Assembly (NCBI RefSeq): GCF_900176605.1
Contig: NZ_FXLP01000004.1
Coordinates: 558,001-622,000 of the forward strand
Length of the DNA: 64,000 nt
Direction: 5' to 3'
Source of the DNA: Peptoniphilus vaginalis
Lineage (GTDB): Bacteria; Bacillota; Clostridia; Tissierellales; Peptoniphilaceae
Positions 9,797 to 18,704 of the stretch are shown in pieces. The notes beneath the pieces are model-generated. The model had not been told where the DNA came from and ran no database searches. It saw nothing but the letters and a program-made list of their open reading frames with translations. Positions within the stretch are counted from its first letter, which is position 1. Each line of letters opens with the position of its first letter. The position numbers and the translations under genes are program-made.

Positions 9797-10363
9797 TTAG
9801 TCTGTATCCTTTTTCTTTGAGTTCTTTGACAATCGCTGCTTTTTCGCCTTGAGTTGCGCAGCGTAGCGTTCTTCTCTCAAGGCGATCTCTTTTTTTATTA
9901 TTTCATTTTCTGCCTTTATATATTCATTTTCTGCTCTAAGTTTTATTAGCTCTTCTCTTTCAGATTCATTAAGTTCTTTTGCTTTATGGTTATTTTTACT
10001 TTTCATGCTTGGATTTTTGGATTTACGACCTTTCTTTTTATTAACAAGACCATTATATCCATAATTTTTATACTTGTTAACCCATGAATAGAGTTGTCCA
10101 TCATTAATTCCATATTCAATTGCTATGGACTTTATTGAATTTCCAGCTAACACTTTAGATACCATTTCTAATTTCTCATCAGGTGTCCAATTGATATTAT
10201 TTCCATGTTTTAAAATTTCTGGTCCATGAAGTTCTTCTAACTTAAACCATATTCTAATTGAATTATGAAAGATTTTTTCTTTTGTTCCTTCAGGTGTATT
10301 GGGCCATTTACCTTCTCTATACAACTGTACACATTCTTTTTTGAATTCATAACTATATTTCAT
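9797..10363 (-). CDS. IS3-family transposase OrfA (helix-turn-helix)
   Basis: 188 residues with two helix-turn-helix units (MKYSYEFKKECVQLYREGKW and DEKLEMVSKVLAGNSIKSIA, then YGINDGQLYSWVNKYK) and a C-terminal leucine-zipper-like coil (LRAENEYIKAENEIIKKEIA). The two-HTH layout is typical of the IS150 group. It binds the terminal repeats and is the N-terminal part of the OrfAB fusion. ATG at 10363 is preceded by AAGGAGGGTATTTTTT on the minus strand. Confidence 0.93.
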   Translation of the reverse strand: MKYSYEFKKECVQLYREGKWPNTPEGTKEKIFHNSIRIWFKLEELHGPEILKHGNNINWTPDEKLEMVSKVLAGNSIKSIAIEYGINDGQLYSWVNKYKNYGYNGLVNKKKGRKSKNPSMKSKNNHKAKELNESEREELIKLRAENEYIKAENEIIKKEIALREERYAAQLKAKKQRLSKNSKKKDTD

Positions 10364-10461
10364 AAAAAATACCCTCCTTACTGGTTTGTCCAGTAAAGAG
10401 GGTACATATCACTCACTTGTGGGCGTTTTTTTATTTTGCATTTAAAATCAAAGAAATTTTA

Positions 10462-10490
10462 TTGACAAAGAAAAACAGTGATGCTAAACT
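10462..10490 (+). promoter_or_regulatory. Promoter of the YhfC-type protein/lipoprotein operon
   Basis: TTGACA (10462-10467), 17-base spacer, TAAACT (10485-10490). The -10 runs into the palindrome that follows. Confidence 0.75.
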
Positions 10491-10518
10491 TCTATTTAGA
10501 TAGATATCTAAATAGAAG
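10489..10518 (+). promoter_or_regulatory. Palindromic operator overlapping the transcription start
   Basis: Perfect 14-bp inverted repeat CTTCTATTTAGATA, a 2-base centre GA, then TATCTAAATAGAAG. It covers the end of the -10 and the expected start point and ends at the GGAGG ribosome site, so a bound repressor would block transcription. An RNA hairpin covering the ribosome site is an alternative reading. The binding protein is not encoded nearby. Confidence 0.7.
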
Positions 10519-10532
10519 GAGGGGTTTTAATT

Positions 10533-11138
10533 GTGAAAAAATTTTTCAAATTATTTTTGCTAGGGATGATATGTTTTGTATTATCACAGCTGTGTCTGCG
10601 ATTGCCTCTCTTGAAATTATTGAATAATAATTTATGGCTCAACAACTTTCAAAGTCTTTATCCACTTTTTTATGGATTTTTGATCACACTAAGTGCTGGA
10701 CTCTTTGAAGAGGGCGGAAGATTTATTTTTAGGGATAAGTTTTTATTAAAAGAAAGCAATAGCAAGTCAGATGCAATTATTTTTGGACTCGGTCATGGAA
10801 TTGTAGAAGTAATATTTGTTATTGTTGTGAGTTATAGCAGTTTAAGCCTAATGACTAGCTCTGATATTTTTTTAGGACTATATGAAAGATTATTAGCGGT
10901 AATTTTTCATATTGGTATGACTGTATTAATATGGCTTGGATTTAATAGAATGGAAAAATACAGATATTTAATTCTAGCGATTTTTTTACATGGTTTTTTT
11001 GATTATTTTATAATATTAAAGAATATTTTTGGATTTAGTAATTTAATTTTGTACGGAAGTTGGACTTTGCTTTGTATATTCATTTTAATTTTCATTTTTA
11101 AAATTAATTTAGGAGGGAATAGAAATGAAAAAATTTAA
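10533..11138 (+). CDS. YhfC-family putative intramembrane protease
   Basis: 201 residues, about six membrane segments. The motifs FEEGGRFI (near residue 59), GLGHGIVEV (near 86) and HGFFDYF (near 154) place Glu, Arg and His residues in membrane helices, as in the YhfC group related to CPBP glutamic proteases. GTG start at 10533 behind GAAGGAGGGG. The end overlaps the following lipoprotein gene by 14 bases, so the two are co-translated and probably work together in the envelope. Substrate unknown. Very A/T-rich codons (TTT, AAA, ATT) differ from the neighbouring housekeeping genes. Confidence 0.78.
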   Translation: MKKFFKLFLLGMICFVLSQLCLRLPLLKLLNNNLWLNNFQSLYPLFYGFLITLSAGLFEEGGRFIFRDKFLLKESNSKSDAIIFGLGHGIVEVIFVIVVSYSSLSLMTSSDIFLGLYERLLAVIFHIGMTVLIWLGFNRMEKYRYLILAIFLHGFFDYFIILKNIFGFSNLILYGSWTLLCIFILIFIFKINLGGNRNEKI

Positions 11139-11526
11139 AATTTTAACTTTAACAGCTCTTGTATTACTTTTGGTTGCCTGCGGTTCTAATACTAAAAAAA
11201 TGTCAGATGAGGATTTTAATAAGTATCAAAAAGAAGCTCAAGCTGCAATAAGTTTAGTCAATGAGAGAAAAACAGATGAATTTATTGATTTGACAGAAAA
11301 ATCACTGGGATTTAAAAAAGAAATTTTGGAAGAAGGCTATAAAAATCTTGAAAAAAATGGAAAATTTGTAGAGTTTGGTGATGCTAAGGGAATCTATGAA
11401 GAGGATAAGAATTCAGGAACAAGTTATTCTACTATTTTACAAAAGGTCAAGTATGAAAAAAAGGATGTCCTTTTTAGGGTAAGTTTTAATAAGGATGATA
11501 AAATAGTTGGAATATTTTTCAAGTAA
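11125..11526 (+). CDS. Small lipoprotein, DUF3887/DUF4878-like
   Basis: 133 residues. A lipoprotein signal peptide ends in LLVACGS, with cysteine 19 as the lipid-modified residue. The mature part has the AISLVNERKTDEFIDLTEKS pattern and a strand-rich C-terminal half (VKYEKKDVLFRVSFN), like NTF2-like DUF3887 or DUF4878 domains. It is tethered outside the membrane. ATG behind TTAGGAGGG inside the upstream gene; a terminator follows. Partner of the YhfC-type protease by operon structure; function unknown. Confidence 0.8.
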   Translation: MKKFKILTLTALVLLLVACGSNTKKMSDEDFNKYQKEAQAAISLVNERKTDEFIDLTEKSLGFKKEILEEGYKNLEKNGKFVEFGDAKGIYEEDKNSGTSYSTILQKVKYEKKDVLFRVSFNKDDKIVGIFFK

Positions 11527-11548
11527 ATTGAAAATAAATTATTAATTA

Positions 11549-11574
11549 ACGCTCAGTCATGGGCGTTTTTTTAT
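11549..11574 (+). terminator. Rho-independent terminator
   Basis: Stem ACGCTCA/TGGGCGT with loop GTCA and a T-run. Nearly identical to the smpB terminator that the insertion sequence disrupted. Confidence 0.88.
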
Positions 11575-11624
11575 TTTTAATTATCTTATTAGCTTTTAAT
11601 GATATAATAAGCCTAGGTGATATT

Positions 11625-12326
11625 ATGGCTTTTATCGAAGTTAAAGACCTCTCAAAAGTTTACACAATTGGTGAAAGGTCTGTTATGGCTAATGATAAAT
11701 TAAATTTTGAAATAGAAAAAAATGAGTTTGCAATTATTCTTGGTGCATCAGGTGCAGGCAAGTCAACTTTTCTAAATATTTTGGGAGGTCTTGACACAGC
11801 GTCTTCTGGAGACCTCTTAGTTGATGGGAAAAATATTGCAAAGTATAGTGAAAGAGAACTGACAACTTATAGGCGTTACGATATGGGCTTTGTTTTTCAA
11901 TTTTACAATTTGATTCCAAACTTGACTGCTCTTGAAAATGTTGAGCTTGCCAGTCAAATTGTAAAGCATGCCAAGGACCCACTTGAAGTTTTAAAGTCTG
12001 TGGGCCTAGGCGAGAGGATGGATAACTTTCCATCACAATTATCTGGTGGAGAGCAACAAAGGGTTTCAATAGCTCGTGCCATTGCAAAAAATCCCAAGCT
12101 TTTATTGTGTGATGAGCCAACAGGTGCCCTTGACTACAAGACTGGCAAGCAAATTTTAAAACTCTTGCAGGACCTTACGAGGACAACAGACACCACTGTG
12201 GTCCTTATAACCCACAACTCTGCAATTAAAAATTCAGCGGACAGGTTAATTGAAATTTCTGATGCTAAGGTCAAGGATATTTTTGTTAACGACAAGCCAA
12301 GGGACATTATGGATATAGAATGGTAG
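11625..12326 (+). CDS. ABC transporter ATP-binding protein, MacB/LolD type
   Basis: 233 residues. Walker [10 protein letters not shown], signature [14 protein letters not shown], Walker [13 protein letters not shown], and the switch histidine in VVLITHNSA. The family energises FtsX-type permeases that move or signal through envelope substrates rather than classic import. A longer open frame begins inside the upstream terminator; the ATG at 11625 follows TAGGTGATATT and a TATAAT at 11604-11609, which fixes the start. The permease gene begins 7 bases downstream. Confidence 0.93.
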   Translation: MAFIEVKDLSKVYTIGERSVMANDKLNFEIEKNEFAIILGASGAGKSTFLNILGGLDTASSGDLLVDGKNIAKYSERELTTYRRYDMGFVFQFYNLIPNLTALENVELASQIVKHAKDPLEVLKSVGLGERMDNFPSQLSGGEQQRVSIARAIAKNPKLLLCDEPTGALDYKTGKQILKLLQDLTRTTDTTVVLITHNSAIKNSADRLIEISDAKVKDIFVNDKPRDIMDIEW

Positions 12327-12333
12327 GTGGAGT

Positions 12334-15300
12334 GTGAAAGCTCGCGACAAGGATAATCTCAGGGAGATAAAAAATTCTCTTCCAAGATTTATCTCAATAA
12401 TGATAATTGTCTTTCTCGGAGTTTTTGTCTTGATTGGACTTATTTCCACAGGCAAGATTATGAGAAAGACAATTGATGATAAAATTGAAAAATTAAATCA
12501 AGAGGACATAAAGATTTCCGTTCCCATTGGACTTGAAGATAAGGACCGACAAATTATTGAGGACCAGGATGACATCAAGGAGCTGGAGTATGGCTACGAC
12601 AAGGATGTCTTTCTTGATGGCGATCCAACTGTTATAAAAGTTTTAAATATGCCCTATGAAATTTCCAAGCCAGAAATTATTGAGGGAAGAGAACTTGAAG
12701 GACCTGATGAAATTATTTTGGACTCTAGGATGAAAGAGGCTGGGAGTAAAATTGGGGACACAATAAACTTCAAGGAAGACAATGACGATGATGAGGATAA
12801 TGACCTAAAGAGGCTTTCCTTTAAGGTAGTTGGCTTTGCAAATTCTCTGGACTTTCTCCAATATAAAGTTGAGGCCTATTCAGAAAGAGGTTATGGCAAG
12901 ATTTCTTACTTTGCCTACATTGACGATGGAAACTTTTCTGGAGACCCAACTCTTGCCAAGATAAAATTCTTGGGGACTGAGGGCTTAAAGACTTCAGACA
13001 AGGATTATGTTGACTACATGGATAAGAAGAAGAGGACCCTTAAAATTGACTTGAAGTCTAGGCCAAAGGAAAGACTTGCCTCCATTCAGGGAGAAATTTC
13101 TGGTAAGATCACTGATGCAGAGGACAAGATTAGTGATGCCGAAACAAAATTATCTGATGCAAGGGACAAGCTAGTTAAGGGCCGAGAAGACTTAAACAAG
13201 GGAAAGTCCGACTACAAGAAGGGCCTTGATAAGTACAATAAGGAAAAGGGCAAGGCAGAGTCAGAAATTTCCAAAAACAGAAATAAACTTTACAAGGCAT
13301 CTGTGGAAATAGATGATGGTGAAAGAAAGTTAATTGATGGTTACGAAAAATTAAATGATGGAAAGAAGAAACTTGACCATGCCAAGTCTGAATTAAATTC
13401 TGGAAGAAAGAAGCTTACAGAAGGCAAGGAAAAGTATCAAAAGGGACTTGGAGAAGTTGAAGCTTCAGAAAAAGCCCTAAGGCAGGGAGAGGACCAACTA
13501 GCTGACGGAAGAAAAAAACTTGATTATGGATGGAATAAGATAGAGGAATCGAGGAAAAAACTTGCTGAGGGTATGAAAAAGTATGAAGAGGGAGAAAGAG
13601 AATACCAAGCTGGGATGACTCAACTTGAGGCTGGCAAAAACAAATTAGTTGCCCAAATGGGAGCTTCTTCCTATGAAGATGCGGTAGAAAAAATCTACGC
13701 CCTAGACAAGGCTTTGGAAAGTGGAGAAGACTTAGTTAAAAAACTCCCTTCCATAGAGAATGAAATTGCAAAAACTTCTTCCCAAATAAGCCAAGTAAAT
13801 AGTGGTATTTCCCAAATTGATAGTCAGCTTTCTGCTTTAAAAAATTCTCTAAATAGTCCTGACCTTTCAGATGAAGAAAGAAAAAATATAGAGGGACAAA
13901 TTGCTGGACTTGAAGGGAAAAAATCAGAACTGGAAAAAAATAAGGCTGACTTAAATAGAAAGTTAGACTTCCTAAAGACATCCAAGGAAGAAATTGACAA
14001 GGCCATGGAAGAGATCAAGAAGGAAGTCCCAGGTGGGATCACTGGCAACTTGGCTGACTTAAAGACAAAATTAAAAGAAGGCAAGGCGGGGATAGGAGCC
14101 ATCCAAGAAAATGAAAAGAAACTTGTAGCAGGCAGGGCAAGTCTTGATGCCAGCAAGAAGCAAATTGAAGAAGGAAAGAGGCAACTTGAAGAAGGAATTG
14201 CCGAGGCAGAAAAGGGAGAAGCTGACTATGCCAAGAACAAGGGCGAAATCGAGAAAAACAAGAGAAAACTTCAAGAAGCCAGGGAAGAATTAGACAAGGC
14301 AAAAAATAAATTAAATGAATCTGAAGAAAAATTAAATAAGGGGACTGCTGACTACGAGTCTGGCAAGAAAGAATACGATGAAAAGTACAATGACTACGTT
14401 GAAGGCAGGGAGAAACTTTCAAGAGCCAAGGAAAAATACTTGTCAGGAAGAGATGAGCTAGACAGAGGTCAAGAAAGACTTGATAAGGAACTAAAAACTG
14501 GTAAAAAACAACTAAATGATGCCAAGTCAAAGCTTTACAAGGCAGAAAAAGATTTGAAAAAGGGCGAAAATGAATACCAAGACAAGTCCCAAGAGGCTGA
14601 AGAAAAAATTTCTGATGCAAGAGGAAAGATTGCTGATGGAAGAAGGTACCTCAGCCTAATCAAGCAACCTCGTTACACAATTACACCAAGGCACTTAGAA
14701 ACAGGCATCAACACTTATCTTGATTACGCGAATAGAGTTGACGGCCTATCACTTATCTTTCCAATATTTTTCTTTGCAATAGCCCTCCTAGTTTGTTTCA
14801 CAACAATGACTAGGATGGTGGATGAAAACAGACTCATCATTGGAGCCTACAAGGCCTTGGGTTACACCAATAGAGAAATTGGAAAGAAGTTCTTCCTCTA
14901 TGGGTCCCTAGCATCCTTAATAGGGGGGACTCTGGGAGCAATTACTGGGTCTTACCTCTTGACCTATATAATTGGGAATGCCTACTCAACAAAGACAATT
15001 TTTGAAAACAAATTGTTGATAAGCATCTTCCCTCTAAGAGTTATATTTGCCATTGTCATGGGATTTTTATTTACCAGCGTGGCTGCCATGATAAGTGTAA
15101 ATAAAAATTTGGAAGAAAAGACAGCCGACCTCTTGAGGGCAAAGGCACCAGCCAAGGGAAACAGAATTCTTTTGGAAAAAATTCCCTTTATTTGGAACAG
15201 GATGAGCTTCTTATCAAAGGTAACAGCAAGAAACCTATTCTTGTCAAAGAAGAGGATGTTCATGACAGTGGTGGGAGTCCTAGGTTGTGCAGCCCTCCTA

Positions 15301-16335
15301 GTCCTTGGATTTGGAATTGCCGAATCAGTAAAGGACGTTGAGCCCCTACAATTTAAAAATATTTTGAAGTACGACATATCCGTCCTTTACGACAGAGACC
15401 TTGACCAAGACTCCTTTGAAAAGTATAAAAAATCTCTCCAAGGAAAAAATTTATCCTATACAGAAGTCTATGAAGAATTATTCACTGTGGACTATGATGA
15501 AATCGATCAAGCAGTTAATGTAATAGTCCCAAGTGACAAGGAAGGCTTCAAAAATTACGTGTCACTCTTTGATAAGGATACGAAGAAAGAATTAGAACTT
15601 CCAAAGAGGGGAGTCATAATCACAGAAAAATTATCCAAACTTAAAAAATTAAAAGTTGGCGACCCACTAGAGATAAGTGACGTCTATGGAAATGACTTCG
15701 AAGTAGAAGTCGCTGGCATCAGTGAATTTTATATAGGCCACAATATCTACATGGACAAGGACTACTTTGAAAAAGTAACTGGATCAAAGTTTAAGGCCAA
15801 CACCGACCTAATAAAAGTTCCAAGTGACTTTGACAAGGATGCCTTCATAAAATCTACAATTGAAAACAAGTCTGTCTTTAACATAGGAAATGTTGACGAC
15901 ATGAAGGACATTTTAAATCAATTTTTGTTTTCAATAACTAAAATCGAGATAATAATTCTAATAGTGACAAGTATTTTGGAAATAGTTGTCCTCTACAACC
16001 TAACAAACATAAACATCGAAGAGAGGATAAGAGAAGTCTCAACAATAAAAGTCCTTGGCTTCTATCCAAGAGAGACAACATCATATATTTACAAGGAAAC
16101 CTATATCTTGGCGATAATTGGAATTATCATAGGACTCTTTGTGGGAAAAATCCTCCACTACTCAGTCCTACAAATGGTAGTTCCCTTTATGGCAATGCTG
16201 CCAGAAGACTTGAGTCCAAGACCCTTCATCTTGGCAGGAATAATAACAGCTCTTGTAAACACATTAATAATGATAATCTTCCACTACAGGATAAAGAAGA
16301 TAAAGGCCTTAGATGCATTAAAGTCAAACGAATAA
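12334..16335 (+). CDS. FtsX-like ABC permease with a giant coiled-coil insertion
   Basis: 1333 residues, GTG start behind TAGGTGGA. Order: membrane segment near residues 14-36; extracellular MacB-like domain; a coiled coil from about 250 to 770 made of seven-residue units with regular Leu and Gly (GREDLNKGKSDYKKG), matching the X-X-X-Leu-X-X-Gly heptad type; an FtsX core with three or four membrane helices (ICYKALGYTNRE-like segment AYKALGYTNREIGKK); a second extracellular domain; and a second FtsX core ending at the C-terminus (STIKVLGFYPRETT). It works with the ATPase just upstream. The arm could reach through the cell wall. Substrate unknown. Confidence 0.9.
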   Translation: MKARDKDNLREIKNSLPRFISIMIIVFLGVFVLIGLISTGKIMRKTIDDKIEKLNQEDIKISVPIGLEDKDRQIIEDQDDIKELEYGYDKDVFLDGDPTVIKVLNMPYEISKPEIIEGRELEGPDEIILDSRMKEAGSKIGDTINFKEDNDDDEDNDLKRLSFKVVGFANSLDFLQYKVEAYSERGYGKISYFAYIDDGNFSGDPTLAKIKFLGTEGLKTSDKDYVDYMDKKKRTLKIDLKSRPKERLASIQGEISGKITDAEDKISDAETKLSDARDKLVKGREDLNKGKSDYKKGLDKYNKEKGKAESEISKNRNKLYKASVEIDDGERKLIDGYEKLNDGKKKLDHAKSELNSGRKKLTEGKEKYQKGLGEVEASEKALRQGEDQLADGRKKLDYGWNKIEESRKKLAEGMKKYEEGEREYQAGMTQLEAGKNKLVAQMGASSYEDAVEKIYALDKALESGEDLVKKLPSIENEIAKTSSQISQVNSGISQIDSQLSALKNSLNSPDLSDEERKNIEGQIAGLEGKKSELEKNKADLNRKLDFLKTSKEEIDKAMEEIKKEVPGGITGNLADLKTKLKEGKAGIGAIQENEKKLVAGRASLDASKKQIEEGKRQLEEGIAEAEKGEADYAKNKGEIEKNKRKLQEAREELDKAKNKLNESEEKLNKGTADYESGKKEYDEKYNDYVEGREKLSRAKEKYLSGRDELDRGQERLDKELKTGKKQLNDAKSKLYKAEKDLKKGENEYQDKSQEAEEKISDARGKIADGRRYLSLIKQPRYTITPRHLETGINTYLDYANRVDGLSLIFPIFFFAIALLVCFTTMTRMVDENRLIIGAYKALGYTNREIGKKFFLYGSLASLIGGTLGAITGSYLLTYIIGNAYSTKTIFENKLLISIFPLRVIFAIVMGFLFTSVAAMISVNKNLEEKTADLLRAKAPAKGNRILLEKIPFIWNRMSFLSKVTARNLFLSKKRMFMTVVGVLGCAALLVLGFGIAESVKDVEPLQFKNILKYDISVLYDRDLDQDSFEKYKKSLQGKNLSYTEVYEELFTVDYDEIDQAVNVIVPSDKEGFKNYVSLFDKDTKKELELPKRGVIITEKLSKLKKLKVGDPLEISDVYGNDFEVEVAGISEFYIGHNIYMDKDYFEKVTGSKFKANTDLIKVPSDFDKDAFIKSTIENKSVFNIGNVDDMKDILNQFLFSITKIEIIILIVTSILEIVVLYNLTNINIEERIREVSTIKVLGFYPRETTSYIYKETYILAIIGIIIGLFVGKILHYSVLQMVVPFMAMLPEDLSPRPFILAGIITALVNTLIMIIFHYRIKKIKALDALKSNE

Positions 16336-16349
16336 AATTTATAGAGAAG

Positions 16350-16378
16350 AGCAAGTGTTAAATGGCACTTGCTTTTTT
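16350..16378 (+). terminator. Rho-independent terminator
   Basis: Stem AGCAAGTG/CACTTGCT, 8-base loop, then a T-run; ends the ABC operon. Confidence 0.9.
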
Positions 16379-16443
16379 AGTGGGAATTTATTTTAGTTGT
16401 TAGACTTAGTAAATAAATTTAAATTTTTGATTAAGGGAAGCTT

Positions 16444-16457
16444 AGTGTATATACACT
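16444..16457 (+). promoter_or_regulatory. Palindrome upstream of nadA, candidate NiaR operator
   Basis: Perfect 14-bp palindrome AGTGTATATACACT placed 4 bases before the -35 of the nad promoter. A second possible element, TTGACTTGTCCTGTCTA, overlaps the promoter. NiaR, encoded as last gene of this operon, is known to repress NAD synthesis genes; which of these elements it binds is inference. Confidence 0.45.
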
Positions 16458-16461
16458 TGAC

Positions 16462-16490
16462 TTGTCCTGTCTACTTCTTTGTAATATAAT
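16462..16490 (+). promoter_or_regulatory. Promoter of the nadABC-niaR operon
   Basis: TTGTCC (16462-16467), 17-base spacer, perfect TATAAT (16485-16490), about 20 bases before the nadA ribosome site. Confidence 0.7.
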
Positions 16491-16516
16491 TTTAATCAAA
16501 ATTTATTAGGAGATTG

Positions 16517-17440
16517 GTGAAATTGAAAAATTTAGAAAATTTAACTTTGGAAGAAAAAATTGAAATATTAAAAAAATTAAAGAAAGAGAGGGATGCTGTT
16601 ATACTTGCACACTTTTATGTTGATGAAGAGATCCAAGCTGTGGCTGACTACATAGGAGATTCATTTTTCTTGGCTCAAAAGGCTACAGAATTAAAAGAAG
16701 ACACTATAGTCATGGCAGGAGTTTACTTCATGGGAGAAAGTGTTAAGATTTTAAATCCAAGCAAGAATGTTATGATGCCCGACCTTGGAGCAGATTGTCC
16801 CATGGCCCACATGGTAAGCATTGAAAAAATTAAAGAGATGAGAGACAAGTACGATGAGCTTGCAGTTGTGACTTACATAAATTCTACTGCAGAGATCAAG
16901 GCTTATTCGGATATTTGTGTAACATCTTCTAACGCTGCAAAGATTGTAAACAAATTAGAAGAAAAAAATATATTTTTTGTTCCAGATAAAAATCTTGGAG
17001 CTTATATCAAGAAATCCTTGCCAGATAAAAATGTTATTTTGAATGACGGCTACTGTCCTGTTCACGATGAGATAGACCTTGAAGATGTGAAGGCCTACAA
17101 GGGCAAGGTAAAAATTTTGGCTCATCCAGAATGTAGGAAGGAGGTCTTGGACCTTGCTGACTTCATTGGATCTACAAAAGCCATTATTAATGAAGCAGGA
17201 AAGTATGATGATGTATTAGTTGTCACTGAAGAAGGAATTTTTACTGAGTTAAAGAAAAAATATCCAGAGGTTAACTTTAGAAAGCTTTCCAAGGGACCAA
17301 TTTGCAGTGACATGAAAAAGTTAAGTGTAGATAAGATCATTGAGGTCTTAGAAGGAAATAAAAATCAAGTGGAAGTCCCAAGAGAAATTAGAGAGAGGGC
17401 TTTGAAACCACTAGAAAAAATGTTGGAGTTAGGTGCATAA
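16517..17440 (+). CDS. nadA: Quinolinate synthase
   Basis: About 307 residues. Condenses iminoaspartate with dihydroxyacetone phosphate to quinolinate, using a [4Fe-4S] cluster. The expected cluster cysteines are visible in LGADCPMAH, HPECRKEV and GPICSDMKK; AHFYVDEEIQAVADYIGDS and YINSTAEIKA are further family motifs. Three non-ATG starts compete: TTG 16514, GTG 16517 and TTG 16523. Spacing from TTAGGAG makes GTG 16517 or TTG 16523 most likely. First gene of nadABC-niaR; the stop is one base before the nadB ATG. Confidence 0.93.
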   Translation: MKLKNLENLTLEEKIEILKKLKKERDAVILAHFYVDEEIQAVADYIGDSFFLAQKATELKEDTIVMAGVYFMGESVKILNPSKNVMMPDLGADCPMAHMVSIEKIKEMRDKYDELAVVTYINSTAEIKAYSDICVTSSNAAKIVNKLEEKNIFFVPDKNLGAYIKKSLPDKNVILNDGYCPVHDEIDLEDVKAYKGKVKILAHPECRKEVLDLADFIGSTKAIINEAGKYDDVLVVTEEGIFTELKKKYPEVNFRKLSKGPICSDMKKLSVDKIIEVLEGNKNQVEVPREIRERALKPLEKMLELGA

Positions 17441-17441
17441 T

Positions 17442-18704
17442 ATGAAAAAATTTGATGTTTTAATTGTTGGTTCAGGTCTTGCTGGTGTCAGCACAGCCCT
17501 AGAGTTAAGTAAAGATTATAAGATTGGTCTTGTAACAAAGAAAAAGCTTGAAGATTCAAACTCTTATCTTGCCCAAGGTGGGATAAATGTATTAAGAGAT
17601 GAAGAGGACAGGGAAGTTTTTATTGAAGACACCATGAAGGCAGGCCACTACAAAAATAATTTAAAATCAGTTGAGACTATGGTGGACAAGTCACAAGAGG
17701 CAATTGAGTTTCTAATTGATCTTGGAGTTGAGTTCACAAAGAAAAATGGTCAACTTGATTACGCAAGAGAGGGGGGTCACTCTGCATCGAGAGGCCTTCA
17801 CATTGATGATGAAATTGGCAAGGGAATCTTAGATGTCCTCTATAAAAGATTAAGGGAAAGACCAAACATAGAAATATTTGAAGACACTCCCATAGTCGAT
17901 CTTATTGTAAAAGATGGCAAGTGCTATGGTGCAAGGTCTCGTGATGAAGTTTTTATCTCTACTAATGTTGTTCTTGCAACTGGTGGACTTGGTGGACTCT
18001 TTGACAAGTCCACGAACTTCCCACATATCTCAGGCGACGGACTTGCCATGGCAATAAAAAATGGAGTCAAGCTTAAGGATATTTCCTACATTCAATTCCA
18101 TCCAACTTCCCTTTATGAAGAGGGAGTTGAAAGACAATTTTTGATTTCTGAATCTGCAAGGGGAGAAGGTGCAGTCCTACTTAACCACAAGGATGAGAGA
18201 TTTACAGATGAAATGAGACCAAGAGACATAGTAGCAGGCGCCATAAAAAATGAAATGGAAAGAGAAGGAGTGGACTTTGAATTTTTATCAATGAAGCCTC
18301 TTGGAGAAGAAAGAATTCCCAAGAGATTTCCAATGATTTTTGATGAGTTAAAAGCAAGAGGCATAGACCCTAGATACGAAAACATTCCAATAGTTCCCTG
18401 CCAACACTACACCATGGGAGGAATAGAGTGTGACATCGAAGGTAGGACTAACCTAGAGGGACTCTTTGTTGTCGGTGAGGCTGGCAATGTGGGTATTCAT
18501 GGTTCCAATAGACTTGCCTGCAATTCACTTTTAGAGTGCCTAGTCTTTGGAATAATTTTGGCAGACTACTTAAATGAAAATAAACTTGAAGAAAAAGAAA
18601 TAGACTTTACAATTGACACAAAAGATCTTGATGGAGAAGATAAGAAAAAAATTATTTTTGAAAGGATAAGAGAAGATGAGAGAGCTAAAGCCAATCTTAA
18701 TTGA
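17442..18704 (+). CDS. nadB: L-aspartate oxidase
   Basis: 420 residues, FAD enzyme that makes iminoaspartate for NadA. Dinucleotide motif VLIVGSGLAGVSTALEL near the N-terminus, SYLAQGGINV, EGGHSASRGLHIDDEIG with the substrate-binding residues, YIQFHPTSLY, ESARGEGAVL, and QHYTMGGIECD. It is shorter than the roughly 540 residues of Escherichia coli NadB because the C-terminal helical domain is cut down; this occurs in other Firmicutes. ATG at 17442 is supported by GGAGTTAGGTG. The 3' end overlaps nadC by 29 bases. Confidence 0.93.
   Translation: MKKFDVLIVGSGLAGVSTALELSKDYKIGLVTKKKLEDSNSYLAQGGINVLRDEEDREVFIEDTMKAGHYKNNLKSVETMVDKSQEAIEFLIDLGVEFTKKNGQLDYAREGGHSASRGLHIDDEIGKGILDVLYKRLRERPNIEIFEDTPIVDLIVKDGKCYGARSRDEVFISTNVVLATGGLGGLFDKSTNFPHISGDGLAMAIKNGVKLKDISYIQFHPTSLYEEGVERQFLISESARGEGAVLLNHKDERFTDEMRPRDIVAGAIKNEMEREGVDFEFLSMKPLGEERIPKRFPMIFDELKARGIDPRYENIPIVPCQHYTMGGIECDIEGRTNLEGLFVVGEAGNVGIHGSNRLACNSLLECLVFGIILADYLNENKLEEKEIDFTIDTKDLDGEDKKKIIFERIREDERAKANLN

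Larger units (their letters stand above)
8944..10411 (-). mobile_element. IS3-family insertion sequence, IS150-like, complete
   Basis: 1468 bp. The ends are imperfect inverted repeats: the left end begins TGATGTGTACCC and the right end, read inward, TGATATGTACCC, with a further shared ACTGGACA. The element runs TG...CA. CTC lies immediately outside on both sides (8941-8943 and 10412-10414), a 3-bp target duplication usual for this family. It carries orfA and orfB on the minus strand, both intact, so the copy is probably active. It is inserted in the smpB terminator hairpin. Confidence 0.93.

Noticed and set aside
11559-11624. Upstream start for the ABC ATPase
   Set aside because: It lies within the previous terminator and before the -10 element; ATG 11625 has a ribosome site.
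14039-14620. Long minus-strand open frame opposite the coiled coil
   Set aside because: It is a shadow of the repetitive Lys/Glu codons of the permease; no ribosome site or protein-like sequence.
13090-14640. CRISPR or DNA repeat array
   Set aside because: The periodicity is at protein level only (heptads); DNA units vary and have no spacer structure.
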